Shown: positions 44,238 through 53,506, counted from the stretch's first letter. The stretch: 64,000 nt of DNA from Pseudomonas ceruminis (GCF_021602025.1 NZ_BQHW01000006.1:186001-250000); one strand, 5' to 3'. Notes: generated from the letters alone by a model not told the origin. Numbers and translations: made by a program.

Positions 44238-44636
44238 TTATCCCACTTGCTCGACCCAGTCGTTGAGGTTGTAGTAATTGGTCACCCGGGCGATCTTCCC
44301 GCAGTGGAGATAGAAAAACGCCCCCGCCGGCAGCACATAGGTCTGCCCGTTGGCTGCCGGTAACCCCTCGTCATCGACGAGATATTCTCCATGCACGGTG
44401 AACTCCGCTGCAGCGCGGCTGCCGTCGGCATTCTGCATGACCACGATGTCGGTCAGGCGCTCGCGGTAGCAGCGGTTCATCTTGCCCATGAAGGCGGCGA
44501 ACCTGGCTTTGCCCATCTGCCGCTCTCCCTGGTTGATGTCGTGGATCACGTCTTCGCTGAGCAGGGCGAGAAAGGCAGGCATGTCACCGGCATTGAAAGC
44601 TGCGTAGTAGGCATTTACCAGTTCGGTAGCGGTCAT
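44238..44636 (-). CDS. SnoaL-like / ketosteroid-isomerase-fold protein
   Basis: 132-residue NTF2-fold protein. It opens MTATELVNAYYAAFNAGDMPAFLALLSEDVIHDINQG, the classic SnoaL/KSI start, and ends with strands VLPAGAFFYLHCGKIARVTNYYNLNDW. Such proteins are isomerases, hydrolases or simple ligand binders, and nothing visible narrows the choice. It appears to stand alone and is divergent from the GNAT gene. Confidence 0.83.
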   Translation of the reverse strand: MTATELVNAYYAAFNAGDMPAFLALLSEDVIHDINQGERQMGKARFAAFMGKMNRCYRERLTDIVVMQNADGSRAAAEFTVHGEYLVDDEGLPAANGQTYVLPAGAFFYLHCGKIARVTNYYNLNDWVEQVG

Positions 44637-44751
44637 GGAACATTTCCTGTCGTGTAGGGGAAAGGCGCTGCGTTGGGTCGGATGATAGGGTTTCCCCTCA
44701 AGCCCGGCTTAGCCGAGCGCGTCATCCACATCGACAAAACGACCGCCAAGC

Positions 44752-45342
44752 ATGCAAATACGCCTGTTGCACGGCGCCGCTATCGCGCCTTACATCGATG
44801 ACCTCGCTCGCCTGCGCCTGGCTGTGTTCCGCGAGTTTCCCTATCTGTATGACGGTGACCCGGCGTACGAGGCCGACTACCTGGCACGCTATGCCCACTC
44901 CGGCCGCAGCCTGGTGGTACTGGCTCTGGACAACGACGAAGTCGTCGGCGCCTCCACGGGGCTACCGCTGGTGGACGGGGCGCCCGAGTTTCAACAGCCG
45001 TTCCTCGCCCAGGGCCGTGACCCTGCCTGCGTGTACTACTTCGGCGAATCGCTGGTACTGCCCGCCTACCGTGGGCAGGGCCTGGGTGTGCGTTTTTTCA
45101 TCGAACGCGAGTCCTACGCCCACAAGCTTGCCGAATTCGACTACTGCGCCTTCTGCGCCGTCGAGCGCCCCGGCGTTCACCCTCGGCGGCCAGCCAATTA
45201 CAAACCGTTGCAGGGGTTCTGGCGTAACCGCGGCTTCCTGCATGACCCTTCATTGCGCACCACCTATGCCTGGCGCGACCTGGATGAGCAGGCCGCGTCT
45301 GAAAAGATCATGTCGTTCTGGCTCAAGGAGTTGCCCATATGA
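44752..45342 (+). CDS. GNAT-family N-acetyltransferase
   Basis: 196 residues. The acetyl-CoA loop is LPAYRGQGLGVRFFIERE (R/Q-x-x-G-x-G type), preceded by the VYYFGESLVL strand and followed by CAFCAVERP. The N-terminus (VFREFPYLYDGDPAYEADYLARYA) is typical of a subgroup of uncharacterised acetyltransferases. Its last four bases overlap the start of the downstream amidohydrolase (ATGA), so the two are translated together and may act on the same amine or amide. Confidence 0.87.
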   Translation: MQIRLLHGAAIAPYIDDLARLRLAVFREFPYLYDGDPAYEADYLARYAHSGRSLVVLALDNDEVVGASTGLPLVDGAPEFQQPFLAQGRDPACVYYFGESLVLPAYRGQGLGVRFFIERESYAHKLAEFDYCAFCAVERPGVHPRRPANYKPLQGFWRNRGFLHDPSLRTTYAWRDLDEQAASEKIMSFWLKELPI

Positions 45343-46211
45343 TCCGTTTGGCGGCCTGCCAGTACGCGATCGAATTGCATGAAACCTGGGATGCCTACGC
45401 CGCGCACCTGCAAGGTGTGTGCGCCGAAGCGGCAGCGTCGGGCGCCCAGCTGTTGCTGCTGCCGGAATACGCCGGTCTGGTGCTCAGTGGCCAGTTGCCT
45501 GCTGGGCAGCGGGGCGATCTGAAAGCTTCGATCGCTGGCATCCAGCCCTTGATTGCACCTTGGCTGGCGCTGTGCGCAAGCATTGCCCGGCGGTGGGGCG
45601 TGTACCTGCAACCGGGTAGCCTGCCTGTGCTCGATAGTGACGGACACTACCGTAACCGCGCCTGGCTGTTCGGGCCAGAGGGTGTGCTAGGGCATCAGGA
45701 CAAATTGATGATGACCCGCTTCGAGCGTGAGCATTGGGGCATTGCGGCGGGGCAGGGGCTGAAGGTGTTCGATACCGAGCTGGGGCGCCTGGGTATTCTG
45801 ATCTGTTATGACAATGAATTTCCGATGCTGGCGCGGGGCATGGCTGAAGCGGGGGCGGACCTGATTCTGGCGCCCAGCTGCACCGATACCGCGGCCGGCT
45901 ACCACCGTGTGCGCATCGGCGCCCAGGCCCGTGCGCTGGAGAACCAGATTGCGGTGTTGCAGGCCACGACCGTGGGCCAGGCAGCCTGGTCGCCGGCACT
46001 GGATGAAAACACCGGGCGTTCGGGGCTATTCGTGCCGCCGGATCATGGAATGCCGGGGGATGGTGTGGTTGCCCTGAGTGAGGAACTGAACCCGGTCAAC
46101 AGCCAGTGGCTGGTGTGCGAACTCAATCTGGCTGAGGTTCGGCGGGTCAGGGAGCAGGGGCAGGTGTTTACCCGGCGCGATTGGCCAGAGCAGTTCGAAC
46201 GGATCCTCTGA
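45339..46211 (+). CDS. Carbon-nitrogen hydrolase (nitrilase superfamily)
   Basis: 290-residue amidase with the full catalytic triad: E43 in LLPEYAG, K122 in GHQDKLMMTRFE and C156 in ILICYDNEFP. The sequence fits the omega-amidase/aliphatic-amidase branches more than true nitrilases. The substrate is not predictable; coupling to the acetyltransferase suggests an N-acylated amine or polyamine. A GC-rich hairpin just after the stop separates it from the convergent fumarase gene. Confidence 0.88.
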   Translation: MIRLAACQYAIELHETWDAYAAHLQGVCAEAAASGAQLLLLPEYAGLVLSGQLPAGQRGDLKASIAGIQPLIAPWLALCASIARRWGVYLQPGSLPVLDSDGHYRNRAWLFGPEGVLGHQDKLMMTRFEREHWGIAAGQGLKVFDTELGRLGILICYDNEFPMLARGMAEAGADLILAPSCTDTAAGYHRVRIGAQARALENQIAVLQATTVGQAAWSPALDENTGRSGLFVPPDHGMPGDGVVALSEELNPVNSQWLVCELNLAEVRRVREQGQVFTRRDWPEQFERIL

Positions 46212-46217
46212 AACGGC

Positions 46218-46237
46218 GACGGCCCCGAGGGGCCGTC
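46218..46237. terminator. Hairpin between the amidohydrolase and fumarase genes
   Basis: GACGGCCCC and GGGGCCGTC pair around GA. There is no long T-run, so it is a weak terminator or a shared end structure. Confidence 0.55.
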
Positions 46238-46252
46238 ACTGTTACAACTGCC

Positions 46253-47776
46253 TTACTTCACTTCAACAGCCAGGCTCTCGGCAATCTTGCTCTGCCACAG
46301 GGCTGGGCCGGTGATGTGCACCGACTCCCCGTTGCTGTCCACCGCGACGGTGACCGGCATGTCCTTGACTTCGAACTCGTAGATCGCTTCCATGCCCAGC
46401 TCGGCGAAGGCCAGAACTTTGGACTTGCGGATCGCCTGGGCCACCAGGTAGGCGGCGCCACCCACGGCCATCAGGTACACGGCCTTGTTGTCCTTGATTG
46501 CTTCGATGGCGGTCGGGCCACGCTCGGATTTGCCGATCATGCCCAGCAGGCCGGTCTGTTCAAGAATCTGGCGGGTGAACTTGTCCATACGGGTGGCGGT
46601 AGTCGGGCCGGCGGGGCCTACCACTTCGTCACCGACCGGGTCGACCGGCCCGACGTAATAGATGAAGCGGCCTTTGAGGTCGACCGGCAGCGCTTCGCCA
46701 CGGTTGAGCATCTCGACCATGCGCTTGTGCGCCGCATCGCGGCCGGTGAGCATCTTGCCGTTGAGCAGGATGGTTTCGCCCGGCTTCCAGCTGGCGACTT
46801 CTTCTGGGGTAATGTCGTCGAGGTTGACGCGACGGGCGCTTGGGCCAGCTTCCCAGACGATTTCCGGGTAGGCGTCCAGCGACGGCGCTTCCAGCTCGGC
46901 AGGGCCAGAGCCGTCGAGCACGAAGTGCGCGTGACGGGTGGCGGCGCAGTTGGGGATCATGCACACCGGCAGCGAGGCGGCGTGGGTTGGGTAGTCCATG
47001 ATCTTGACGTCGAGCACGGTGGTCAGGCCGCCCAGGCCCTGGGCGCCGATGCCCAACTGGTTGACCTTCTCGAACAGCTCCAGGCGGATCTCTTCGATGC
47101 GGTTCTGCGGGCCACGGGCTTTGAGTTCATGAATGTCGATGGACTCCATCAACACTTCCTTGGCCATGACTGCAGCCTTCTCGGCGGTACCACCGATGCC
47201 GATGCCGAGCATGCCAGGCGGGCACCAGCCAGCGCCCATGGTCGGGACGGTCTTGAGTACCCAGTCGACGATCGAGTCGGACGGGTTGAGCATGGCCATC
47301 TTCGACTTGTTCTCGGAACCACCGCCTTTGGCGGCGACATCGACTTCGACCTTGTCGCCGGGGACGATCGAGTAGTGGATGACGGCTGGGGTGTTGTCCT
47401 TGGTGTTCTTGCGGGCACCCGCCGGGTCGGCCAGGATCGAAGCACGCAGGACGTTTTCAGGCAGGTTGTAGGCGCGACGCACACCTTCGTTGATCATGTC
47501 GTCGACGCTCAGGGTGGCGCCGTCCCAACGCACATCCATGCCTACGCGGACGAATACGGTGACAATACCGGTGTCCTGGCAGATCGGGCGGTGGCCGGTG
47601 GCGCACATGCGCGAGTTGATCAGGATCTGGGCGATGGAGTCACGCGCAGCGGGCGACTCTTCACGCAGGTAGGCCTCGTGCATCGCCTGGATGAAATCGA
47701 CGGGGTGGTAGTACGAGATGAATTGCAGGGCGTCGGCGACGCTCTGAATCAGGTCGTCTTGCTTGATCACGGTCAT
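46253..47776 (-). CDS. Class I (4Fe-4S) fumarate hydratase
   Basis: 507-residue iron-sulphur fumarase interconverting fumarate and malate in the citric-acid cycle. Both domains of the FumA type are present: the N-terminal cluster domain with ATGHRPICQDTG, GAGWCPPGMLGIGIGG and MIPNCAATRHAHF (three cluster Cys), and the C-terminal swivel domain with KMLTGRDAAHKRM and GPTTATRMD. Such enzymes are oxygen-sensitive and iron-dependent, in contrast to the class II FumC. It corresponds to PA4333. The ATG giving MTVIKQDDLIQSV is the start; the frame is open upstream but is not family-like. Confidence 0.96.
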   Translation of the reverse strand: MTVIKQDDLIQSVADALQFISYYHPVDFIQAMHEAYLREESPAARDSIAQILINSRMCATGHRPICQDTGIVTVFVRVGMDVRWDGATLSVDDMINEGVRRAYNLPENVLRASILADPAGARKNTKDNTPAVIHYSIVPGDKVEVDVAAKGGGSENKSKMAMLNPSDSIVDWVLKTVPTMGAGWCPPGMLGIGIGGTAEKAAVMAKEVLMESIDIHELKARGPQNRIEEIRLELFEKVNQLGIGAQGLGGLTTVLDVKIMDYPTHAASLPVCMIPNCAATRHAHFVLDGSGPAELEAPSLDAYPEIVWEAGPSARRVNLDDITPEEVASWKPGETILLNGKMLTGRDAAHKRMVEMLNRGEALPVDLKGRFIYYVGPVDPVGDEVVGPAGPTTATRMDKFTRQILEQTGLLGMIGKSERGPTAIEAIKDNKAVYLMAVGGAAYLVAQAIRKSKVLAFAELGMEAIYEFEVKDMPVTVAVDSNGESVHITGPALWQSKIAESLAVEVK

Positions 47777-48020
47777 GCAGCGCGCTCCTCTTAAAGACGG
47801 GAACATTCGTAAAGGCTTTCCGACGGTGCCGACCAGCGTGTCGAAACGCCTGGCAAGGCGTTGGCAGGTCAGGCCAACGCAAAAAGGCGCGGCAGTATAG
47901 CGCGCATCGGTGGGCGAAACACCTGCGGACGGTCTGGACCTTGGTCGGCAGGGGGCTCGGCATCCTTTTTGCTGCCGATGACGGCTTGCCTTAGAGTGGC
48001 GATAGATACCCGGGGATGTA

Positions 48021-48947
48021 ATGAAGATGCCAGAGCTGTGTGTGGGTGAGCGCCGCTGGACGGTGCCGGTTGGCAGCAACCTGCTCGATGCCCTGAACGA
48101 GGCAGGCCTGAATGTGCCGTACAGCTGTCGGGCTGGCAGTTGCCATGCCTGCCTGGTGCACTGCCTGGACGGGCAGCCGACGGATGCCTTGCCCGAGGCC
48201 TTGGCATTGGACAGGCATGCCCAGGGCTGGCGTCTGGCGTGCCAGTGCCGAGTGGTAAGCGACCTGCGCGTGGCGGTGTTCGACCCGGTGCAGGATGGTA
48301 TTGCCGCGCAGGTGTGTGCGCTGGACTGGTATGGCGATGTGCTGCGCTTGCGCCTGCGCCCCGAGCGTGCGCTGCGTTACCAGGCTGGCCAGCATCTGGT
48401 GTTGTGGAACGGTAGCGTTGCGCGGCCTTATTCCTTGGCCAGCCTGCCGGGTGAGGACGACTTCCTCGAATTCCATATCGACTGCCGGCGGCCCGGTGCC
48501 TTTTGCGACAAGGCGCGGGAGTTGCAGGTGGGCGACGTGCTGCGCCTGGGTGAACTCAGGGGTGGGGCGCTGCACTACGACCCCGACTGGCACGCACGGC
48601 CGTTGTGGCTGCTGGCGGCGGGTACCGGGCTTGCGCCGCTGTGGGGCATCTTGCGCGAGGCGGTGCGGCAGGGCCATGGCGGCGAGATCAGGGTGATGCA
48701 TGTGGCCCATGACCACGCGGGGCATTACCTGGCTGAGCCTTTGCTGGAACGTGAAGGCGTGAGTGTCGAACGGGTGCTGGTCAATCAGCTGGATGAAGCG
48801 CTGGCGGGGTTGCGACCGTCGTCACGGCAGACCATTGCGCTGCTATGTGGCGCACCTGGAAGTGTCGAGCGGTTTGCCCGGCGGCTGTTCATTGCGGGGG
48901 TGCCGAGGAATCAGGTGCTTGCCGATGTATTTGTCGAGCATGCCTGA
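48021..48947 (+). CDS. Iron-sulphur/flavin reductase with N-terminal 2Fe-2S ferredoxin domain
   Basis: 308 residues. The plant-type 2Fe-2S domain has C36, C41, C44 and C74; next comes an FAD domain with RPYSLAS (flavin contact) and an NAD(P) domain with AAGTGLAPLWGI and LLCGAPGSVE. The layout is that of electron-transfer subunits of oxygenases (PA4331-like), but no oxygenase gene is near, so the partner is unknown. A GGGGA ribosome-binding site precedes the ATG. In P. aeruginosa a diguanylate cyclase gene (sadC) sits between this gene and the fumarase; it is absent here. Confidence 0.9.
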   Translation: MKMPELCVGERRWTVPVGSNLLDALNEAGLNVPYSCRAGSCHACLVHCLDGQPTDALPEALALDRHAQGWRLACQCRVVSDLRVAVFDPVQDGIAAQVCALDWYGDVLRLRLRPERALRYQAGQHLVLWNGSVARPYSLASLPGEDDFLEFHIDCRRPGAFCDKARELQVGDVLRLGELRGGALHYDPDWHARPLWLLAAGTGLAPLWGILREAVRQGHGGEIRVMHVAHDHAGHYLAEPLLEREGVSVERVLVNQLDEALAGLRPSSRQTIALLCGAPGSVERFARRLFIAGVPRNQVLADVFVEHA

Positions 48948-48969
48948 GAGCAATAGGTTGTTTGAGCTG

Positions 48970-49003
48970 GGCCCATCGCCGACCGGCTCGCCGGCGATGG
49001 GCC
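48970..49003. repeat. REP-like palindrome before the pykA stop
   Basis: GGCCCATCGCCG (48970-48981) and its exact complement (48992-49003) enclose a ten-base loop. It is placed between the converging ends of the ferredoxin reductase gene and pykA. Confidence 0.7.
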
Positions 49004-49024
49004 GCAGTGCGGCCCGGTACGGGA

Positions 49025-50479
49025 TCAGCCAACCAGCGGATCACCCACGTGCAGGATCTTCATGCCGTTGGTGCCACCGATGGTGTGGTAGCTGTCGCCC
49101 TTGGTCAGGATGACCCAGTCACCTTGCTCCACCAGCCCACGCTTGAGCAGCTCGTCGACCGCTGCCTGGCTGACCTTGTCGGCCGGCAGCGACGCCGGGT
49201 CGAAGGCAATCGGGTAGACGCCGCGGAACATCGAGGCACGCGCCTGGGTGGCACGGTGCGGCGAGAGCGCGAAGATCGGCACGTGCGAACGCAGGCGTGA
49301 CATGATCAGCGGGGTATAGCCACTCTCGGTGAGCGCGATGATCGCTTTCACGCCCGGGAAGTGGTTGGCCGTGTACATGGCCGCCAGGGCGATGCTTTCG
49401 TCGCAGCGCTCGAAGGTGGTGTGCAGGCGGTGGCTGGACTTCTGGCTGGTCGGGTGCTTTTCGGCACCCAGGCAGATGCGGGCCATGGCCTGTACGGCTT
49501 CGATCGGATAAGCGCCAGCGGCACTTTCGGCCGACAGCATCACCGCGTCAGTGTTATCCAGCACGGCGTTGGCCACGTCGGAGACTTCGGCGCGGGTCGG
49601 CATCGGGTTCTGGATCATCGACTCCATCATCTGGGTCGCCACGATCACCGCCTTGTTGTTACGGCGGGCGTGCTGGATGATCTTCTTCTGGATGGCGATC
49701 AGCTCGGCGTCGCCGATTTCCACGCCCAGGTCGCCACGGGCAACCATCACGGCGTCGGAAGCAGCGATCAGGCCGTCGAGGGTTTCGTCGTCGGCAACGG
49801 CTTCGGCACGCTCGATCTTGGCGACCAGCCAGGCACTGCCACCTGCCTCGTCACGCAGCTTGCGAGCGTATTCCATGTCCTTGGCATCACGCGGGAAGGA
49901 AACGGCCAGGTAGTCCAGGTCCATTTGCGCGGCGAGCTTGATGTCGGCCTTGTCTTTTTCGGTCAGGGCCGGAGCGGTCAGGCCGCCACCTTTGCGGTTG
50001 ATGCCCTTGTGGTCCGACAGCGGGCCGCCGATGATCACCACGCAATGCAGGGCATCGGCAGTGGCGGTTTCGACGCGCATGACCACGCGGCCATCGTCGA
50101 GCAGCAACTCGTCACCGACGCCACAGTCCTTGACCAGGTCCGGGTAGTCGATACCGACGATGTCCTGGTTGCCTTCGGTGAGCGGGTGGGCGGTGGAGAA
50201 GGTGAACTTGTCACCGACTTTCAGTTCGATGCGCTTGTTGCTGAATTTGGCGATGCGGATCTTCGGACCCTGCAGATCGCCCAGCAGCGCGACATGGCGG
50301 CCGTTCTTGGCGGCGATGTCACGGATCAGGCGGGCGCGCGCCTTGTGCTCGTCCGGGGTGCCGTGGGAGAAGTTCAGGCGTGCCACGTCCAGGCCGGCAA
50401 GGATCAGCTGTTCGATCACTTCCGGCGAATTGCTGGCGGGGCCAAGGGTGGCGACGATTTTGGTACGGCGGATGGTCAT
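49025..50479 (-). CDS. pykA: Pyruvate kinase
   Basis: 484-residue glycolytic enzyme making pyruvate and ATP from phosphoenolpyruvate. Domains in order: the A domain start RRTKIVATLGPAS, the substrate/metal site LNFSHG, the B lid, the catalytic KIERAEAV lysine motif, MVARGDLGVEIG, the Mg-linked MLSAESAAGAYP and the C-terminal regulatory domain ending MKILHVGDPLVG. Length and sequence fit PykA, the AMP/sugar-phosphate-activated type (PA4329). Confidence 0.97.
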   Translation of the reverse strand: MTIRRTKIVATLGPASNSPEVIEQLILAGLDVARLNFSHGTPDEHKARARLIRDIAAKNGRHVALLGDLQGPKIRIAKFSNKRIELKVGDKFTFSTAHPLTEGNQDIVGIDYPDLVKDCGVGDELLLDDGRVVMRVETATADALHCVVIIGGPLSDHKGINRKGGGLTAPALTEKDKADIKLAAQMDLDYLAVSFPRDAKDMEYARKLRDEAGGSAWLVAKIERAEAVADDETLDGLIAASDAVMVARGDLGVEIGDAELIAIQKKIIQHARRNNKAVIVATQMMESMIQNPMPTRAEVSDVANAVLDNTDAVMLSAESAAGAYPIEAVQAMARICLGAEKHPTSQKSSHRLHTTFERCDESIALAAMYTANHFPGVKAIIALTESGYTPLIMSRLRSHVPIFALSPHRATQARASMFRGVYPIAFDPASLPADKVSQAAVDELLKRGLVEQGDWVILTKGDSYHTIGGTNGMKILHVGDPLVG

Positions 50480-50693
50480 GCACAGACTCCTATAGTGAAG
50501 CGCAGCGAAAGGCTACTCCTGAATCGCGCTGTAGTCATTGTTCCGTTGCACTACCTGCAAGTAACCCAGGTAGGGCAGCGGCAAGTTACAGGCGGCACGC
50601 TACAGGCGCATGAGCGCCGGTGCCTCTCTTGCAGCCGGAGGTTGAAGAAAAATCCCGCAAGGCCGATAAACTGCCTACCAAAGGAGATCCCCC

Positions 50694-51080
50694 ATGCGAG
50701 CCCTGATCGTTTTAGCCTTGGCGGCCAGCGCCGTCGGCTGCACCCGCTGGTCCATGGACCATCACTTGAACAATGCCTACCGCGCCTACGACCGTGGCGA
50801 TTGCCAGCGGGTCATGCTGGAATTGTCGCAGGTCGACCGCACCAGCCGCGCAAGGCCGTTCATCCACCCGGAAGTGTCGCTGCTGCGCGGACAATGCCTG
50901 GAGCGCCAGAAGCTTTTTGTGGATGCAGCGCAAACCTATGAGTACCTGATCCAGCAGTACCCCCGCAACGAATACGCCTACCGGGCCAAGGCCCGCCTGC
51001 AGACCTTGGAGAAGCTAGGGCACTATCGCGCTGGCGAACCGGCGGTGGCCAGCCCGGTGACTACTGCTCCTTGGCGTTAA
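50694..51080 (+). CDS. Small TPR-like lipoprotein
   Basis: 128 residues. A lipoprotein signal (ALAASAVGC) precedes one or two helix-turn-helix repeats that look like TPR units (NAYRAYDRGDCQRVMLELSQV and FVDAAQTYEYLIQQYPRNEYAYRAKARLQTL). The pattern resembles short scaffold lipoproteins such as YbgF/BamD relatives, but it is much shorter than BamD. Function unknown. AAAGGAG lies eight to nine bases before the ATG. Confidence 0.82.
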   Translation: MRALIVLALAASAVGCTRWSMDHHLNNAYRAYDRGDCQRVMLELSQVDRTSRARPFIHPEVSLLRGQCLERQKLFVDAAQTYEYLIQQYPRNEYAYRAKARLQTLEKLGHYRAGEPAVASPVTTAPWR

Positions 51081-51197
51081 TGCAAAGGTATGGTTGATTT
51101 CACGAGATTTGCCGCGCGCGCTGCGCTAATCTGTTAACCAGCTGTTACAACAACCGCCAGTACCGCGTATTCCTGGCACCGGGTACGGACTGCACTT

Positions 51198-51563
51198 GTG
51201 ACTACGTTCAACCAGCGTCATATCGAGCGCCACCAGCTACCTTGTGTACTCAAGGTCTATAACGCGTTCACCGGCCAACTGATCGGGCAGCTAGGTAATG
51301 CCTCTGAAGACGGCCTGATGTTGATCAGCCAGTTACCCATACTGGTCGGGCCGGATTTTGAACTGCAATTGCGCTTGCCCCTCACCGGTGGCGGCTTCCA
51401 GTTCATCCAGCTGACGGCCAGTTGCCTGTGGTGCCGCGAAGATCAGACCCCAGGCCATTACGATGCGGGGTTCATGTTGCTGCAGGCACCGCGCGAATAC
51501 GAAGATTTTGTGCGCTCGCTACGCGACTATTTCAGTTTCCGCCCGGCCAACGCTTCCGTCTGA
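51198..51563 (+). CDS. PilZ-domain protein
   Basis: 121 residues. The cyclic-di-GMP-binding signature is present: RHIER (RxxxR, residues 7-11) and NASEDG ([D/N]xSxxG), followed by strands of the PilZ barrel (FELQLRLPL, FIQLTASCLWCR and YDAGFMLL). It should bind cyclic-di-GMP and relay it to an unknown partner. Translation starts at a GTG. The gene precedes sbcB by about 45 bases and may share its transcript. Confidence 0.87.
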   Translation: MTTFNQRHIERHQLPCVLKVYNAFTGQLIGQLGNASEDGLMLISQLPILVGPDFELQLRLPLTGGGFQFIQLTASCLWCREDQTPGHYDAGFMLLQAPREYEDFVRSLRDYFSFRPANASV

Positions 51564-51609
51564 GGTCAGGTCCGCTAGAATCGGGGCGACCTTGAAACAG
51601 GACGACCCC

Positions 51610-53046
51610 GTGACCTCCAGCATTTTCTGGCACGACTACGAAACCACCGGCATCAACCCGCGCTGTGACCGGCCGCTGCAGGTGGCTGGTCTGCGCACCG
51701 ACTTCGAGCTCAATGAGATCGATGAGCCGATCAGCCTTTACTGCCGCCCATCCGATGACATTCTTCCCCACCCGGCAGCATGCCTGGTGACCGGGATCAC
51801 GCCGCAGCAGCTGGCCAGCCAGGGCCTGTGCGAGGCTGAGTTCATGACCCGCGTACATGAACAGTTGGCGCGACCAGGCACCTGCGGCGCCGGTTACAAC
51901 ACCCTGCGCTTCGACGATGAAGTCACCCGTTATAGCCTGTACCGCAACTTCTTCGACCCGTATGCCCGGGAATGGCAGGGTGGCAACAGCCGCTGGGATT
52001 TAATTGACGTGGTGCGCACGGCCTATGCCCTGCGGCCCGAGGGTATCGAGTGGCCACAACAGGACGGGCGCACCAGTTTGCGTCTGGAACTGCTCAGCCA
52101 AGCCAATGGCATTGACCATGGGCACGCGCATGAAGCCCTTTCCGACGTGCGGGCCACCATTGCCCTGGCGCGTCTGATACGGCAGAAACAACCCAAATTG
52201 TATGAATGGCTGTTCCAGTTGCGCAGCAAGCACAAAGTGATGGAGCAAATCCGTTTGTTGCAGCCGTTGGTACATATATCCGGCCGGTTCTCGGCGGCGC
52301 GTAATTATCTGGGGGTGGTCTTGCCGTTGGCCTGGCACCCGCGTAATCGCAACGCACTGATTGTGTGCGACCTGCACCAGGAAACCCTACCGTTATTAAG
52401 GGAAAGTGCCGACGTACTTCGTGAGCGTCTGTACACGCGGCATGAGGAATTGTCTGAAGGCCAATTACCGGTACCGCTGAAGTTAGTACAGATCAATCGC
52501 TGCCCGGTGCTGGCGCCGCTCTCGGTGTTGCGCCCGGTGGATCAACAACGGCTCGGTATCGATTTGGCGCTTTTGCAAACACGCGGTGAAACGTTGGCCC
52601 ATCAACAGCAAGCGTGGCAATACAAGCTTGAGCATATCTACGGCAAAGAGGATTTTGCCCCGAGTGAAGATCCGGAACAGCAGTTGTATGACGGTTTTGT
52701 TGGGGACCGTGACCGGCGCCTGTGCGAGCAAGTTCGCACGCTGGACCCTGCGCAGTTGGCCCAGGGCCACTGGATGTTCGATGATCCGCGCTTGCCTGAA
52801 TTACTGTTCCGGTACCGGGCGCGCAACTTCCCGGACACCTTGAGCCACGAGGAGCGTCAGCGCTGGTATGGTTTCTGCCAGCAGCGGCTGAGTGATCCGC
52901 AGTGGGGCGCACCTAACACGCTGGGCGACTTCGAGCGGGCCCTGCAGAGCGCCTGGGCCACTGCCGGTGAAGCGGGGCGGCGTGTACTGGAAGCTTGGCA
53001 GGCCCATGCCCTTGAGCGCCGTGAGCAATTTGCCATCAGTCTTTGA
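51610..53046 (+). CDS. sbcB: Exodeoxyribonuclease I
   Basis: 478 residues of a 3'-5' single-strand DNA exonuclease acting in mismatch repair and recombination. The DEDD exonuclease core has D9 and E11 in HDYETTGINPRCDR, with later acidic motifs including HEALSDVRAT, followed by the SH3-like and helical domains that form the C clamp. A GTG start is chosen because the family begins a few residues before the first motif and AGGA lies eight bases upstream; the frame extends further but overlaps the PilZ gene. Confidence 0.95.
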   Translation: MTSSIFWHDYETTGINPRCDRPLQVAGLRTDFELNEIDEPISLYCRPSDDILPHPAACLVTGITPQQLASQGLCEAEFMTRVHEQLARPGTCGAGYNTLRFDDEVTRYSLYRNFFDPYAREWQGGNSRWDLIDVVRTAYALRPEGIEWPQQDGRTSLRLELLSQANGIDHGHAHEALSDVRATIALARLIRQKQPKLYEWLFQLRSKHKVMEQIRLLQPLVHISGRFSAARNYLGVVLPLAWHPRNRNALIVCDLHQETLPLLRESADVLRERLYTRHEELSEGQLPVPLKLVQINRCPVLAPLSVLRPVDQQRLGIDLALLQTRGETLAHQQQAWQYKLEHIYGKEDFAPSEDPEQQLYDGFVGDRDRRLCEQVRTLDPAQLAQGHWMFDDPRLPELLFRYRARNFPDTLSHEERQRWYGFCQQRLSDPQWGAPNTLGDFERALQSAWATAGEAGRRVLEAWQAHALERREQFAISL

Positions 53047-53062
53047 ATCGCTTATTTGAATG

Positions 53063-53103
53063 GCAAACAAAAACGCCGGCATCGAGCCGGCGTTTTTGTT
53101 TGC
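53063..53103. terminator. Bidirectional terminator between sbcB and mvaT
   Basis: GCAAACAAAAACGCCGGC and its complement surround a short loop, giving T-runs on both strands. It serves both converging genes. Confidence 0.92.
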
Positions 53104-53128
53104 AATATGCAAGGCGGGGCGTGGACTA

Positions 53129-53506
53129 TCAGTCCAGCAGAGTTGCCCAGCCTTCAACCACATCGCCACCCCATTTGGCTTTCCATTCTTTCAGGGTTTT
53201 GTGGTTGCCGCCTTTGGTTTCGATCACTTCACCGTTGTGCGGGTTTTTGTATTGCTTGACCTTGCGCGCACGCTTGGTGGTAGTGGTCTTGGCGGCACCG
53301 CGCGGTGCTTTGCTCAGTTTCGACTCGGGGTCGAGCAGGGCGATGACGTCGCGCAGCGACTTGGAGTATTCACCCATCAGTGTGCGCAGTTTGCCTTCGA
53401 ACTCCAGTTCTTTTTTCAGCTTGTCATCCTGCGACAGGTTGGCCAGGCGGGCCTGAAGTTCCTTGATGGCTTCTTCGGTAGCGCGGTACTCGTTGATCAG
53501 GGACAT
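53129..53506 (-). CDS. mvaT: H-NS-like silencer MvaT/TurA
   Basis: 125-residue xenogeneic silencer. The N-terminal coiled coil for dimerisation and higher-order assembly covers about residues 1-60 (MSLINEYRATEEAIKELQARLANL). A basic linker (TTTTKRARK) and the AT-pincer DNA-binding domain (YKNPHNGEVIETKGGNHKTLKEW) follow. In P. putida this locus is TurA, next to purU. The promoter region upstream is notably AT-rich, in keeping with self-binding. The ATG giving MSLINEYRA is used. Confidence 0.95.
   Translation of the reverse strand: MSLINEYRATEEAIKELQARLANLSQDDKLKKELEFEGKLRTLMGEYSKSLRDVIALLDPESKLSKAPRGAAKTTTTKRARKVKQYKNPHNGEVIETKGGNHKTLKEWKAKWGGDVVEGWATLLD

Noticed and set aside
50480-50693. 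Possible tRNA or small RNA in the gap after the pykA start
   Set aside because: No cloverleaf, promoter/terminator pair or conserved hairpin could be drawn.
49361-50941. Long frame antisense to pykA
   Set aside because: Mirror of a highly conserved gene; no supporting signal.
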